NCBI RefSeq assembly: GCF_014649835.1
Contig: NZ_BMTU01000002.1
Coordinates: 496,001 to 560,000, forward strand
Direction of reading: 5' to 3'
Length of the DNA: 64,000 nt
DNA from: Streptomyces pilosus
GTDB taxonomy: Bacteria > Actinomycetota > Actinomycetes > Streptomycetales > Streptomycetaceae
The notes beneath the pieces were generated by a model that did no database searches, had not been told where the DNA came from, and saw only the letters and a program-made list of their open reading frames with translations. Position numbers and translations under genes: made by a program. Numbering within the stretch: position 1 is the stretch's first letter; every line of letters begins with the position of its first letter. Shown piece after piece: positions 36,189 through 45,181 of the stretch.

Positions 36189-36761
36189 ATGACCGTCGAA
36201 GTCCGCCCCGCCTCCGTCTTCGCGGACGTCCGCGCCGTGCTCGGTCCCAAGTCGCCCACGGCGAACGTGTGCTGGTGCCTGAGCTACCGCGTCCCCTCGA
36301 AGCTCAACCAGGAACTGCGCGGACCGGCCCGCGGCGACTACGTCGCCGAACTGTGCCGGACCGGCACACCCATCGGGGTGCTCGCCTACGACGGCGGCGA
36401 ACCGGTCGGCTGGGCCGCCGTCGCACCCCGCGCGGACACCTCCTTCGCCCGCAGCCGCAAGATCCCCCACGTCGACGACCTGCCCGTCTGGTCCCTGTGG
36501 TGCATCCGGGTGCGTCCCGGTCACCGCAAGCAGGGCATCTCGCACGCCCTCATCACCGGCGCGGTCGACTTCGCCCGCGCCCACGGCGCCCCCGCGATCG
36601 AGGCGTACCCGCTCGACAACGGCGACGCCCGCGTCGACCTGACGATGGCCTACGCCGGGATCCGCAAGAACTTCGAGCGGGCCGGCTTCACCCACGCCGC
36701 CGACACCACCTCGGTGCTGTCCGGCCACCCCCGCGTCCTGATGCGCCTGGACCTGCGCTGA
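36189..36761 (+). CDS. GNAT-family N-acetyltransferase
   Basis: A 190-residue acetyltransferase. Motif A is visible as LWCIRVRPGHRKQGISHALITGAVDFA, where acetyl-CoA would bind. The N-terminal CWCLSYR segment is typical of a subgroup found in actinobacteria. The substrate is unknown. It follows the DUF1990 gene after 46 bases and is convergent with the acyl-CoA ligase gene. Confidence 0.87.
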   Translation: MTVEVRPASVFADVRAVLGPKSPTANVCWCLSYRVPSKLNQELRGPARGDYVAELCRTGTPIGVLAYDGGEPVGWAAVAPRADTSFARSRKIPHVDDLPVWSLWCIRVRPGHRKQGISHALITGAVDFARAHGAPAIEAYPLDNGDARVDLTMAYAGIRKNFERAGFTHAADTTSVLSGHPRVLMRLDLR

Positions 36762-36786
36762 GGGGGCGCCGACGGGGCGGGGGCGT

Positions 36787-38703
36787 TCAGGAGTACAGGG
36801 CCGCGATCTCCGCGGCGTACGCCTGCTCGGCCGCCTGCCGTCTGACCTTGAGGGAGGGGGTCAGCAGCCCGTTCTCCTCGGTGAACTCGCCCTCCACCAG
36901 GGTGAAGGCGCGGATGGACTCGGCGCGGGAGACGGCCTCGTTGGCGTAGTCCACGGCCTTCTGCACGTCGGCGCGCATCCGCGGGTCGCGGACCACCTCG
37001 GACATCGGGGTGTCGGCGGGCAGCCTGCGCACCGACAGCCAGTGCGCGACCGTCTCGGGGTCGAGGGTGACCAGCGCACCGACGAAGGGCCGGTTGTCGC
37101 CGACGACGAGGCACTGGCCGACGGGCGGACGGCTGCGCAGCCGGTCCTCCAGGACGGCGGGGGAGACGTTCTTGCCGCCGGAGGTGACGATGATGTCCTT
37201 CTTGCGCCCGGTGATGGTCAGATAACCGTCGTCGTCGAGGGAGCCGAGGTCCCCGGTGGTGAACCAGCCGTCGTCGAGCACCTCCTGGGTGGCGGACGGG
37301 TTGTTCCGGTACGACCCGAAGACGATGCCGCCCCTGACGCAGACCTCGCCGTCGTCGGCGATGCGGACCGCCGTGCCGGGCACCGGGAGGCCGACCGTGC
37401 CGGGACGGGGGCCGAGCGGCGGGACGATGGTCGCGGCGGCGGTGGTCTCGGTCAGGCCGTAGCCCTCGTAGACCATGATGCCGGCGGCGTAGAAGAACAG
37501 GTTGAGGTCGCGCTCCAGGGGGGAGCCGCCGCTGATGGCGTACCGCACGCGCCCGCCGAGCTCCTTGCGCACCCGGCGGTAGACGAGCAGGTCGTACAGC
37601 GCCCAGGCCGCGTAGAGGCCGGGGCCGGGGCCCTTGCCGCGGCCGAGGAAGCGGTTCAGATGGGCCTCGCCGAAGCGGACGGCGACGCGGTGGGCCCGTT
37701 CGAAGGAGGCGCCGCGGCCCAGCTTCTCGGCGGTGGCCCGGCCGGTGTCGTGGATCTTCTCGAACAGGTAGGGGACCCCCACCAGGAACGTCGGACGGAA
37801 CGCCTTGAACCTGGGCCGCAGTTCGTCCGGCTTGATGCTCGGGCAGTGGCCGATCTCGATGCGGGCCATCAGGCAGGAGATCTGCAGGGTGCGGCCGAGG
37901 ATGTGCGCGAGCGGGAGGAACAGCAGGGTCGAGGCGACCTGGTCGGTGACCTCCTTGAAGACGGGGTGCAGCAACTCGATGGTGTTCGCCGCCTCCGCGT
38001 ACAGGTTGGCGTGGGTGAGGACGCAGCCCTTGGGACGCCCGGTGGTGCCGGAGGTGTAGCAGACGGTCGCGACGGTGTCGGGGGTGAGGGCCGTGCGCCG
38101 CTTGGTGACCTCCTCGTCGGACACGCCCTCGCCGAGCGCGGTGAGGTCGGCGAGGGCGCCCGCGTCGAGTTCCCACAGGCGCGGGGGCTCGGTACGGGCG
38201 GCGGTGCCCGTGCGGACCGTGGCGGTGTTCTCCGCGGTCTCCGTGACGGCGTACCGGGCACCGGAGTCACCGATGATCCACTCCACCTGGCCGGCGGAGG
38301 AGGTCGGGTAGATCGGCACGGTCCGGCCGCCGGCGGACCAGATGGCGAAGTCCAGCACCGCCCACTCGTAGCGGGTGCGGGACATCACGGCGACCCGGTC
38401 GCCCGGTTCCAGTCCGGCCGCGATCAGGCCCTTGGCCACGTCGGTGACTTCGCGGGCGAAGGCCGCCGCCGTGACCGGGTGCCAGGCGCCCCGTTCCTCG
38501 CGGCGCAGCACCACCGCGTCGGGCGCCTCGGCCGCGTTGGTGAACGGGATGTCCGCGGTACTGCCGGTCGTCCGCCGGGCGGCGAGGGCCGCCGTACGGG
38601 CCTCACGGACGACGCCCCGCTCGTCCCTGACGAGCTCGACCCCGGTCCGCCCCGCCAGATCGGTGCGTCGTTTCGCCCGTTTCAGATCCCTGCGTACACC
38701 CAT
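36787..38703 (-). CDS. Long-chain fatty-acid-CoA ligase (FadD15-like)
   Basis: A 638-residue adenylating enzyme. The AMP-binding P-loop is CYTSGTTGRPKG, the second motif is YEGYGLTETTAA, and the C-terminal hinge and lysine region include TGDLGSLDDDGYLTITGRKKD. Size and pattern fit long-chain acyl-CoA synthetases of actinobacteria. It activates fatty acids for breakdown or lipid synthesis in the cytosol or at the membrane. A candidate TetR-type operator lies about 70 bases upstream. Confidence 0.92.
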   Translation of the reverse strand: MGVRRDLKRAKRRTDLAGRTGVELVRDERGVVREARTAALAARRTTGSTADIPFTNAAEAPDAVVLRREERGAWHPVTAAAFAREVTDVAKGLIAAGLEPGDRVAVMSRTRYEWAVLDFAIWSAGGRTVPIYPTSSAGQVEWIIGDSGARYAVTETAENTATVRTGTAARTEPPRLWELDAGALADLTALGEGVSDEEVTKRRTALTPDTVATVCYTSGTTGRPKGCVLTHANLYAEAANTIELLHPVFKEVTDQVASTLLFLPLAHILGRTLQISCLMARIEIGHCPSIKPDELRPRFKAFRPTFLVGVPYLFEKIHDTGRATAEKLGRGASFERAHRVAVRFGEAHLNRFLGRGKGPGPGLYAAWALYDLLVYRRVRKELGGRVRYAISGGSPLERDLNLFFYAAGIMVYEGYGLTETTAAATIVPPLGPRPGTVGLPVPGTAVRIADDGEVCVRGGIVFGSYRNNPSATQEVLDDGWFTTGDLGSLDDDGYLTITGRKKDIIVTSGGKNVSPAVLEDRLRSRPPVGQCLVVGDNRPFVGALVTLDPETVAHWLSVRRLPADTPMSEVVRDPRMRADVQKAVDYANEAVSRAESIRAFTLVEGEFTEENGLLTPSLKVRRQAAEQAYAAEIAALYS

Positions 38704-38770
38704 GACGGCTCCCGGTCGCGGCTGATGCGGTCGTGCTGGTTGCTGCCGTTCCTACTTACTCAGGAGTCAA

Positions 38771-38786
38771 CTTACCGGTGCGTAAG
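38771..38786. promoter_or_regulatory. Candidate TetR-type operator upstream of the acyl-CoA ligase
   Basis: CTTACCGGTGCGTAAG is an imperfect 16-bp palindrome, and another CTTACT half occurs at 38754. On the gene strand the sequence also contains a TTGACT that could be a -35 element. TTAC/GTAA motifs of this kind precede many actinobacterial fatty-acid catabolic genes. Confidence 0.4.
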
Positions 38787-38806
38787 GCCGAGTCAAAGGG
38801 CCGGGG

Positions 38807-40369
38807 TCACTCCAGACGGTCCGCCCGGCGGATCGCCTCGGCCAGCCCGCGGACGTCGTCGTCCTCGGTCCGCTCCGCCAGTGAACCCGCGCGCTCCGCG
38901 AGTTCACCGAGCCCCGGGGCGCCCGGCAGGGCGCTGTGGCGGTGGTCGGAGGAGCGCAGCGCGTCGGCGAAGTAGGCGGCGGTGGCGGTGACCGCCAGAC
39001 CGCTCCGCGCGCGCCAGACGGAGTCCGCCAGACCCTCGGTCTCCACGTCGCCCGTCTCCTCGTGCGGCGCACGGCTGCCCGGGTCCAGCCAGCGCACGGT
39101 CGCCGTCGCCAGATGGCCCTCGGCGCCCGGCCGGGTGCGCACGGCGTACAGGGCCGTCACGGTGTGCCCGGGCCCGACCTCGCCGCCGTCGACGCCGTCG
39201 TCGCGGAAGTCCTCGTCGGCGACCCGGCGGTTGTCGTAGCCGACCAGGCGGAACTCGGCGACCGTCCCCGGGTCGAAGGCGACCTGCGCCTTCGCGTCCC
39301 GCGCCGTCAGCTCGATGTTCCTCGGCAGCTGTTCGCAGAACACCTCCCGCGCGTCCCGCTCGTCGGACACGTACACCGTGTGGCCGTCGCCGCGGTCCGC
39401 GAGCCGCTCCATGAGCGCGTCGCCGTAGTCGCTGCCGACGCCCACGCCGAACAGGGTGACACCGTGCTCGCGGCGGGAGTCGGCGATGCGTTCCAGGATG
39501 GTGTCGGCCTCCGTCTCGCCGGTGTTGGCGAGCGCGTCCGAGACCAGGACGACCCGGTTGGTGGCTCCCTCGCGCAGTCCCTCGACGGCCGTCTCATATC
39601 CGGTCTCCACGCCCGCGCCGAGGTTGGTGGAGTCGGTGGGCTCCAGGCCGGCGATCGCGTCGTGGATGTCGCCCCGGTTGCCGCCGATCCGCGTCATCGG
39701 CAGGACGGCCTCGGCCTCGTCGCTGAAGGTGACGAGGGCCACCGAGTCGTCGTCGCGCAACCGGTCCGTCATGGTGGCCAGGGACTCCTTCGCCAGGTCG
39801 AGACGGCCCGGCTCGGCCATCGAACCCGAGACGTCGATGACGAAGGTCAGGGCGGCGGGCGGCCGGTCACCGCTCGGCTCGGCGGTCCGGGTGGCCAGGC
39901 CCACCCGGACCAGCGACCAGTCCTTCTCCCCGGTGCGGGCCCCGTCGACGGTGACCGTGAAACCGTCGCCGCCGGGCCGTTCGTAGTCCTGCCGGAAGCT
40001 GTTGACGAACTCCTCGGGGCGCACGGTCGACGGCTCGGGCAGCCGGCCCTCCGCGAGGGTGCGGCGGGCGTAGCCGTACGAGGCCGTGTCGACGTCCAGG
40101 GCGAAGGTCGACAGGTGGTCGGGTGCCGGGGCGACGTCGCGCGCGTCCTGTTCCCCCTCGTTCCGGTCACCGTCGTACCGTCCGCCCGGCCCCCGGGGAC
40201 CGTCCGGTGCGGGCATCGGCGCCGAACCGCCGCTCCCGCGGTCGTAGGACGAGTCGCCCGCCCGCGACCCGCCGTCGTCCCCTCCGCCGCACCCGCTCAC
40301 CAGCAGCCCGCTCGCCACCGTGAGCGCGATCAGCACTCCGGCCGGCCGGCATGACCCGTTCCGCCTCAT
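38807..40369 (-). CDS. Secreted vWA-domain lipoprotein (YfbK-like)
   Basis: A 520-residue surface lipoprotein. The lipobox is LVSGC with C27, followed by a Gly/Asp/Ser-rich linker. The N-terminal YfbK-type segment STFALDVDTASYGYARRTL precedes a von Willebrand A domain with the metal-site DVSGSM, and a DUF3520-like C-terminal part follows. These proteins are thought to mediate metal-dependent protein contacts; the partner is unknown. It is a single-gene unit. Confidence 0.88.
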   Translation of the reverse strand: MRRNGSCRPAGVLIALTVASGLLVSGCGGGDDGGSRAGDSSYDRGSGGSAPMPAPDGPRGPGGRYDGDRNEGEQDARDVAPAPDHLSTFALDVDTASYGYARRTLAEGRLPEPSTVRPEEFVNSFRQDYERPGGDGFTVTVDGARTGEKDWSLVRVGLATRTAEPSGDRPPAALTFVIDVSGSMAEPGRLDLAKESLATMTDRLRDDDSVALVTFSDEAEAVLPMTRIGGNRGDIHDAIAGLEPTDSTNLGAGVETGYETAVEGLREGATNRVVLVSDALANTGETEADTILERIADSRREHGVTLFGVGVGSDYGDALMERLADRGDGHTVYVSDERDAREVFCEQLPRNIELTARDAKAQVAFDPGTVAEFRLVGYDNRRVADEDFRDDGVDGGEVGPGHTVTALYAVRTRPGAEGHLATATVRWLDPGSRAPHEETGDVETEGLADSVWRARSGLAVTATAAYFADALRSSDHRHSALPGAPGLGELAERAGSLAERTEDDDVRGLAEAIRRADRLE

Positions 40370-40654
40370 CGTCCCTGCCCCCTCGCTCCGTTGAACGCCG
40401 ACTTCCTCGACTGTGACGGCGGGGCGGGCCGGAACGTGCGGTACGGGGCGTTGCGGGTGCGTCTCGAAGTGGCCACGGAAAGAGCCCGCCGAGACCGGTA
40501 GGTGATACTCCGCCGGCCCGCGGCGTCACACCCCGGCCCCCGAAGCCGCCTCCGGCCGGTGGGAACGGCGCCCGGCGAGTGCGTCGCGCGGGCCCCCGGG
40601 CCTCCGAACCGGGGCCGCGGCGCCGTAGGATCGGGTGATCTCGTGGGGGTGGTC

Positions 40655-41677
40655 ATGGTCAGGCAGCGTCCCGGCACACCGACGCTCGAGGAGGTCGCCG
40701 CGCTCGCCGGAGTGGGGCGGGGCACCGTCTCCCGCGTCATCAACAACGCGGCGGGTGTGAAGGAGTCGACGCGCCGCACCGTGCAGCGGGCCATCGCGGA
40801 ACTGGGCTACGTCCCCAACCTGGCCGCCCGCTCGCTGGCGGGCCGGCGCGCGGACGCCGTCGCGCTGGTCATGACGGAGCCGGACTGGCGGATGTTCGGC
40901 GAACCGTTCTTCTCGGAGATCGTGCGGTCCGTCGGCGACGCGCTCACCGACACCAAGGTGCAGCTGCTGCTCACCCTCGTCCGCACGGACGCCGAACGCC
41001 GGCGCTTCGTGGAGTACGCGCGCGGCGGCCGGGTGGACGGGGTCATGCTGATGTCCGTGCACGCCGAGGACGCGCTGCCCGACATGCTCGCCGAGGTGGG
41101 GCTGCCCACCGTGCTGCTGGGGAGGCGATCGGGCGACGAGGGCGTGACCTATGTGGACGCGGACAACGCCGGAGGCGCCCGCAGCGCGGTGACGCACCTG
41201 CTGGACAGCGGCCGCCGCTCCGTCGCGACCGTCACCGGCCCGCTCGACATGTACGTGGCCCAGTGCCGGCTGCGCGGATACCGCGAAGCGCTGCTGCGGG
41301 CGGGGGTCGAGAGCCGCCCGTCGTGGATCGCCGAGGGCGACTTCTCCGAGGACAGCGGGCGGCGCGCGACGGCCGGACTGCTGGAGCGCGCACCGGAGAT
41401 CGACGCGGTGTTCGCCGCCTCGGACACCATGGCCGCCGGAGCGCTGAACGCCCTGCGTGCGGCGGGTCGCCGGGTGCCCGAGGACGTCGCGGTGATCGGT
41501 TTCGACGACTTCCCCCTCGCCCAGCACACCGACCCGAAGCTGACCACGGTGCGGCAGCCGCTGGAGGACATCGGCCGGACCATGGTGCGCCTGCTGCTGG
41601 AGGAGATGGAGGACTCGGCGGTGGCCTGGCGGCACGTCATCCTCCGTACGGAGCTGGTGCTCCGCGGTTCCGCCTGA
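40655..41677 (+). CDS. LacI-family regulator adjacent to the GH12/AA10 cellulolytic genes (CebR-like)
   Basis: A 340-residue repressor with an N-terminal LacI helix-turn-helix (TLEEVAALAGVGRGTVSRVI), the hinge YVPNLAARSLAG and a sugar-binding periplasmic-type domain. Its neighbour downstream is the GH12 gene, and three GGGAGCGCTCCC boxes lie in between. CebR-type repressors release DNA on binding cellobiose or cellotriose. The protein is paralogous to the LacI regulator at 47665 (SVHAED and GLPTVL segments shared), but the recognition helix reads GRG rather than GRT. ATG 40655 was preferred over GTG 40649. Confidence 0.88.
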   Translation: MVRQRPGTPTLEEVAALAGVGRGTVSRVINNAAGVKESTRRTVQRAIAELGYVPNLAARSLAGRRADAVALVMTEPDWRMFGEPFFSEIVRSVGDALTDTKVQLLLTLVRTDAERRRFVEYARGGRVDGVMLMSVHAEDALPDMLAEVGLPTVLLGRRSGDEGVTYVDADNAGGARSAVTHLLDSGRRSVATVTGPLDMYVAQCRLRGYREALLRAGVESRPSWIAEGDFSEDSGRRATAGLLERAPEIDAVFAASDTMAAGALNALRAAGRRVPEDVAVIGFDDFPLAQHTDPKLTTVRQPLEDIGRTMVRLLLEEMEDSAVAWRHVILRTELVLRGSA

Positions 41678-41706
41678 CGCGCCCGCCTGTCGGACGCGAA
41701 AGTTTT

Positions 41707-41720
41707 CGGGAGCGCTCCCG
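41707..41720. promoter_or_regulatory. CebR-type box 1
   Basis: CGGGAGCGCTCCCG, a perfect palindrome 30 bases after the LacI stop and 200 bases before the GH12 start. It differs from the canonical TGGGAGCGCTCCCA only at the outermost pair. Confidence 0.75.
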
Positions 41721-41841
41721 TCGCGCGACCCCTTCTCGATCACCTCGCTGACCTGCGGTTTCGAAATGAATTCGACAGGCCCGTGCGCACAGTCTTGTCA
41801 GGGACATGTGAGCCTTCTACAGTCCGGATCCGAACCAGTAA

Positions 41842-41855
41842 TGGGAGCGCTCCCA
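41842..41855. promoter_or_regulatory. CebR-type box 2 (canonical)
   Basis: TGGGAGCGCTCCCA is an exact match to the CebR/CelR operator of cellulolytic actinomycetes. It lies 65 bases before the GH12 start. Confidence 0.9.
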
Positions 41856-41868
41856 TCACATGGGGAGA

Positions 41869-41882
41869 CGGGAGCGCTCCCG
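41869..41882. promoter_or_regulatory. CebR-type box 3
   Basis: CGGGAGCGCTCCCG, centred 27 bp from box 2, so the two sites are about two and a half helical turns apart. It lies 37 bases before the GH12 start. Confidence 0.8.
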
Positions 41883-41919
41883 CCGGTCGCCCACGCACCC
41901 TCCAGGAGAGGCCCCCCGC

Positions 41920-43038
41920 ATGCGACGGTTACCGCACCAGACCCGCACACTGTTCGCGACCCTCCTCACGGCTCTCGCCGTGGTCGCCGCCCTGATGAGC
42001 GCGACGGCTCCCGCCCGGGCCGACACCACGATCTGCGAACAGTACGGATCGACCACCATCCAGGGCCGCTACGTCGTCCAGAACAACCGCTGGGGCACCA
42101 GCGCCCCGCAGTGCGTCACCGCCACGGACAACGGCTTCCGTCTCACGCAGGCCGACGGCTCGGTGCCGACCAACGGCGCCCCGAAGTCGTACCCGTCGGT
42201 CTTCAACGGCTGCCACTACACCAACTGTTCGCCCGGCACCGCGCTCCCGGCCCGGATCAGCGGCATCTCCGGCGCGCCCACCAGCATCTCCTACGGCTAC
42301 GTCGGCGACGCCGTGTACAACGCCTCGTACGACATCTGGCTGGACCCCACGCCCCGCACCGACGGCGTGAACCGGACCGAGATCATGATCTGGTTCAACA
42401 AGGTGGGCCCGATCCAGCCGATCGGTTCCCAGGTCGGCACGGCCACCGTCGGCGGACGCACCTGGCAGGTGTGGTCGGGCGGCAACGGGACCAACGACGT
42501 GCTGTCGTTCGTCGCACCGTCGGCCATCAGCAGCTGGAGCTTCGACGTCATGGACTTCGTCCGGGAGACCGTCGCGCGCGGGATGGCGCAGAACGACTGG
42601 TACCTGACGAGCATCCAGGCCGGTTTCGAGCCCTGGCAGAACGGGGCGGGACTCGCGGTGAACTCCTTCTCCTCCACCATCGAGACCGGCGGCGGCGGCC
42701 CCGGTGGGCCCGGCGGCCCCGCGGCGTGCTCGGTGTCGTACGCCACCAACGTGTGGCCGGGCGGCTTCACCGCGAACGTCACGGTGCGCAACACCGGTTC
42801 GGCCCCCGTCGACGGCTGGACGCTCGCCTTCACCCTGCCCTCGGGGCAGCGCGTCACCCACGCCTGGAACGCGACGGTCGCTCCCTCCTCGGGTGCCGTC
42901 ACGGCCAGGGCGACGGACAACAACGCCCGCATCGCGCCCGGCGGCAGCCAGAGCTTCGGGTTCCAGGGAACCTACAGCGGTTCCTTCGCCCAACCGAACG
43001 GCTACAGCCTGAACGGCACCGCCTGCACGACCGCCTGA
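41920..43038 (+). CDS. celB: Secreted GH12-CBM2 endoglucanase with a TTA codon
   Basis: A 372-residue secreted cellulase. The signal peptide ends at ARA (about residue 34). The GH12 module (35-255) has the nucleophile E154 in RTEIMIWF and the acid/base E237 in QAGFEPWQ. A glycine/proline linker joins it to a CBM2 (about 270-372) that binds crystalline cellulose. The ATG at 41920 follows AGGAGAG. Codon 4 is TTA (41929-41931), a codon read only by the bldA tRNA in Streptomyces. CebR boxes precede it, and the AA10-CBM2 gene follows in the same direction. The symbol is by resemblance to S. coelicolor CelB. Confidence 0.92.
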   Translation: MRRLPHQTRTLFATLLTALAVVAALMSATAPARADTTICEQYGSTTIQGRYVVQNNRWGTSAPQCVTATDNGFRLTQADGSVPTNGAPKSYPSVFNGCHYTNCSPGTALPARISGISGAPTSISYGYVGDAVYNASYDIWLDPTPRTDGVNRTEIMIWFNKVGPIQPIGSQVGTATVGGRTWQVWSGGNGTNDVLSFVAPSAISSWSFDVMDFVRETVARGMAQNDWYLTSIQAGFEPWQNGAGLAVNSFSSTIETGGGGPGGPGGPAACSVSYATNVWPGGFTANVTVRNTGSAPVDGWTLAFTLPSGQRVTHAWNATVAPSSGAVTARATDNNARIAPGGSQSFGFQGTYSGSFAQPNGYSLNGTACTTA

Positions 43039-43135
43039 CACGTCGCAAGGGGCCGCGCGCCCACCGTGTCCGGCGGCTCCGGGGCCCGCTCTTCCTCCCT
43101 GCGCCGGCAGGGCGGCCCCCGGCCCGCCCCAGATC

Positions 43136-43179
43136 CCCCTGCCCGATCCGGTCGACGCCCCTCCCGGGACGGGCAGGGG
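43136..43179 (+). terminator. Hairpin between the GH12 and AA10 genes
   Basis: CCCCTGCCCG (43136) and CGGGCAGGGG (43170) form a 10-bp stem with a 24-base loop in the 249-base gap. It may attenuate read-through. No CebR box or clear promoter is seen between hairpin and AA10 gene, so the pair may still share transcription. Confidence 0.45.
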
Positions 43180-43287
43180 TTCCACTCCCTCACCACGCTC
43201 CGGCCGCTCCTCCCGCTCCGCCGCCCCCTCGTCCCGGCGCAGGCCGGGTCACCGATTCACCCACCCGCCATCGGCACAGGAGACCCC

Positions 43288-44358
43288 ATGGCCTTACGCA
43301 ACAGATTCATGGCCCTCGCAGCGGTGCTGGCCACCCTCCTCGGAGGGCTCGGCCTGAGCTTCCTCTGGCAGAACAACGCGCAGGCGCACGGCGTGGCGAT
43401 GATGCCCGGTTCGCGCACCTACCTCTGCCAGCTGGACGCCGTCACCGGCACCGGGGGACTGGACCCGTCCAACCCGGCGTGCCGCGACGCGCTGAACCGC
43501 AGCGGCGCCTCGGCGCTGTACAACTGGTTCGCCGTGCTCGACTCCAACGCCGGTGGCCGCGGCGCCGGTTACGTCCCGGACGGCACCCTCTGCAGCGCCG
43601 GTGACCGGTCCCCGTACGACTTCTCCGCCTACAACGCGGCCCGCTCCGACTGGCCCCGGACACATCTGACGTCCGGTTCCACGATCAAGGTGAAGTACAG
43701 CAACTGGGCAGCCCACCCGGGCGACTTCCGGGTGTACCTCACCAAGCCCGGCTGGTCGCCCACCTCCCAGCTGCGCTGGGCCGACCTGGAGCTGATCCAG
43801 ACCGTCACCGACCCGCCCCAGCAGGGTTCGGCGGGCACCAACGGCGGTCACTACAACTGGAACCTGAACCTGCCCTCCGGCCGCTCCGGGAACGCGCTGC
43901 TCTTCATGCAGTGGGTGCGTTCGGACAGCCAGGAGAACTTCTTCTCCTGCTCCGACATCGTCTTCGACGGCGGCAACGGCGAGGTCACCGGCATCGGCGA
44001 CTCGGCGCCCGACCCGGACCCGACTCCCACCGACCCGCCTCCGCACACCGGGTCCTGCATGGCCGTGTACAACGTGGTGAACTCCTGGAACGGCGGCTTC
44101 CAGGCCTCGGTCGAGGTCATGAACCACGGGACATCACCGCGCAACGGGTGGGCGGTGCAGTGGAAGCCCGGTGACGGGACCCGGATCGCCAGCGCGTGGA
44201 ACGGTTCGCTGTCCACCGGTTCCGACGGCACGGTGACGGTCAGGAACGTCGACCACAACCGCGTGATCCCGGCGGACGGAAGCGTCACGTTCGGCTTCAC
44301 GGCCACCTCGTCGGGCAACAACTTCCCGGCGGGAACGATCGGCTGCGTGAATCCGTGA
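43288..44358 (+). CDS. Secreted AA10 lytic polysaccharide monooxygenase with CBM2, with a TTA codon
   Basis: A 356-residue copper enzyme that oxidatively cleaves crystalline cellulose. The signal peptide ends at QA so that H34 becomes the N-terminal copper-binding histidine, paired with H143 in NWAAHPGD; these match the CelS2 positions closely. The AA10 domain covers about 34-230, a Pro/Asp/Thr linker follows, and CBM2 spans about 255-356. The ribosome site is ACAGGAGA. Codon 3 is TTA (43294-43296), as in the GH12 gene upstream, implying bldA dependence. The two products would act together on cellulose. Confidence 0.94.
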   Translation: MALRNRFMALAAVLATLLGGLGLSFLWQNNAQAHGVAMMPGSRTYLCQLDAVTGTGGLDPSNPACRDALNRSGASALYNWFAVLDSNAGGRGAGYVPDGTLCSAGDRSPYDFSAYNAARSDWPRTHLTSGSTIKVKYSNWAAHPGDFRVYLTKPGWSPTSQLRWADLELIQTVTDPPQQGSAGTNGGHYNWNLNLPSGRSGNALLFMQWVRSDSQENFFSCSDIVFDGGNGEVTGIGDSAPDPDPTPTDPPPHTGSCMAVYNVVNSWNGGFQASVEVMNHGTSPRNGWAVQWKPGDGTRIASAWNGSLSTGSDGTVTVRNVDHNRVIPADGSVTFGFTATSSGNNFPAGTIGCVNP

Positions 44359-44362
44359 CGCC

Positions 44363-44397
44363 CGCTGCGGGGACCGACGCCGACGGTCCCCGCAGCG
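44363..44397. terminator. Terminator after the AA10-CBM2 gene
   Basis: Perfect 13-bp arms (44363-44375 and 44385-44397) with a 9-base loop, five bases after the stop. It separates the cellulolytic unit from the convergent protease gene. Confidence 0.85.
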
Positions 44398-44458
44398 CGG
44401 GGCCCCGCACCGCCGCGCGGTACGGGGCCCGTTGCGCGTCACCCGGGCCGAGCCCCGG

Positions 44459-45181
44459 TCAGACGCCCGCGACCGACTGGATCCAGGAGCGGTACGCCGT
44501 CACGTTGGTGTACGCGGTGGTCGTCTGACGGTCACTGGTGGAGGCGACACCGACCTGGACGCCGTTCGCCATCATCGGGCCGCCCGAGTCCCCGCCGGCG
44601 GTGATGCCGTCGCCCCTGCGGGCACAGATCGCGGAGCCGCCGTAGGCGTCACCGCACGCACCGGTGACCGTGACGTTCGCGACCTTCAGGTAGCGGGACT
44701 GGCAGGTCGCCTCGGAACCGCACCGGGAGGTGGCGCCCCAGCCGTACACCTGCACGCTCTGGCCGACACGCACGGTGCCCGGCTGACCCAGGCGCGCGTA
44801 GGTCGCCGACACGGAACGGTCGAGACGGACGAGCGCGAGGTCCGAGCTGTGGGTGTAGGTCTGCGCACCGTTGGCGACGGTTCCGCCGCTGTGCTGGTCC
44901 AGACTGCCGATGCGGAAGGACAGTCCGCCGCCGCTGACGCAGTGCTTGGCGGTGAGGATCCAGGTCGGGGCGATGATCGTCGCCGAGCAGGTCTCCCTGC
45001 CGTTGGAGAACAGCCGGGCGGCCCACGGGCCGCTGCTCGCCTGGCTGCCGCCGATGATGGGCTGCGGGCCCTGGGAGACCGGGGGTGCCGGGGACTCGGC
45101 CGCGGCGGCGTTGGGGGCGAGAAGCGCGAGGACGGAGACCGCCGCGGCGGCGAGAGCGGGCATGAGCCTTGATATGCGCAA
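44459..45181 (-). CDS. Secreted trypsin-like serine protease (S1 family)
   Basis: A 240-residue secreted protease. The signal peptide ends near PNAAAAE, and a short propeptide leads to the activation site at PIIGGSQAS, where the new N-terminus would be IIGG. The triad is complete: LTAKHC, SSDLALVRL and GDSGGP. An aspartate-containing specificity pocket (GDGITAGGDSGG) suggests trypsin-like cleavage after basic residues. The ribosome site GAGGAA lies before the start at 45181. In Streptomyces such enzymes degrade external protein or act in development. Confidence 0.93.
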   Translation of the reverse strand: MRISRLMPALAAAAVSVLALLAPNAAAAESPAPPVSQGPQPIIGGSQASSGPWAARLFSNGRETCSATIIAPTWILTAKHCVSGGGLSFRIGSLDQHSGGTVANGAQTYTHSSDLALVRLDRSVSATYARLGQPGTVRVGQSVQVYGWGATSRCGSEATCQSRYLKVANVTVTGACGDAYGGSAICARRGDGITAGGDSGGPMMANGVQVGVASTSDRQTTTAYTNVTAYRSWIQSVAGV

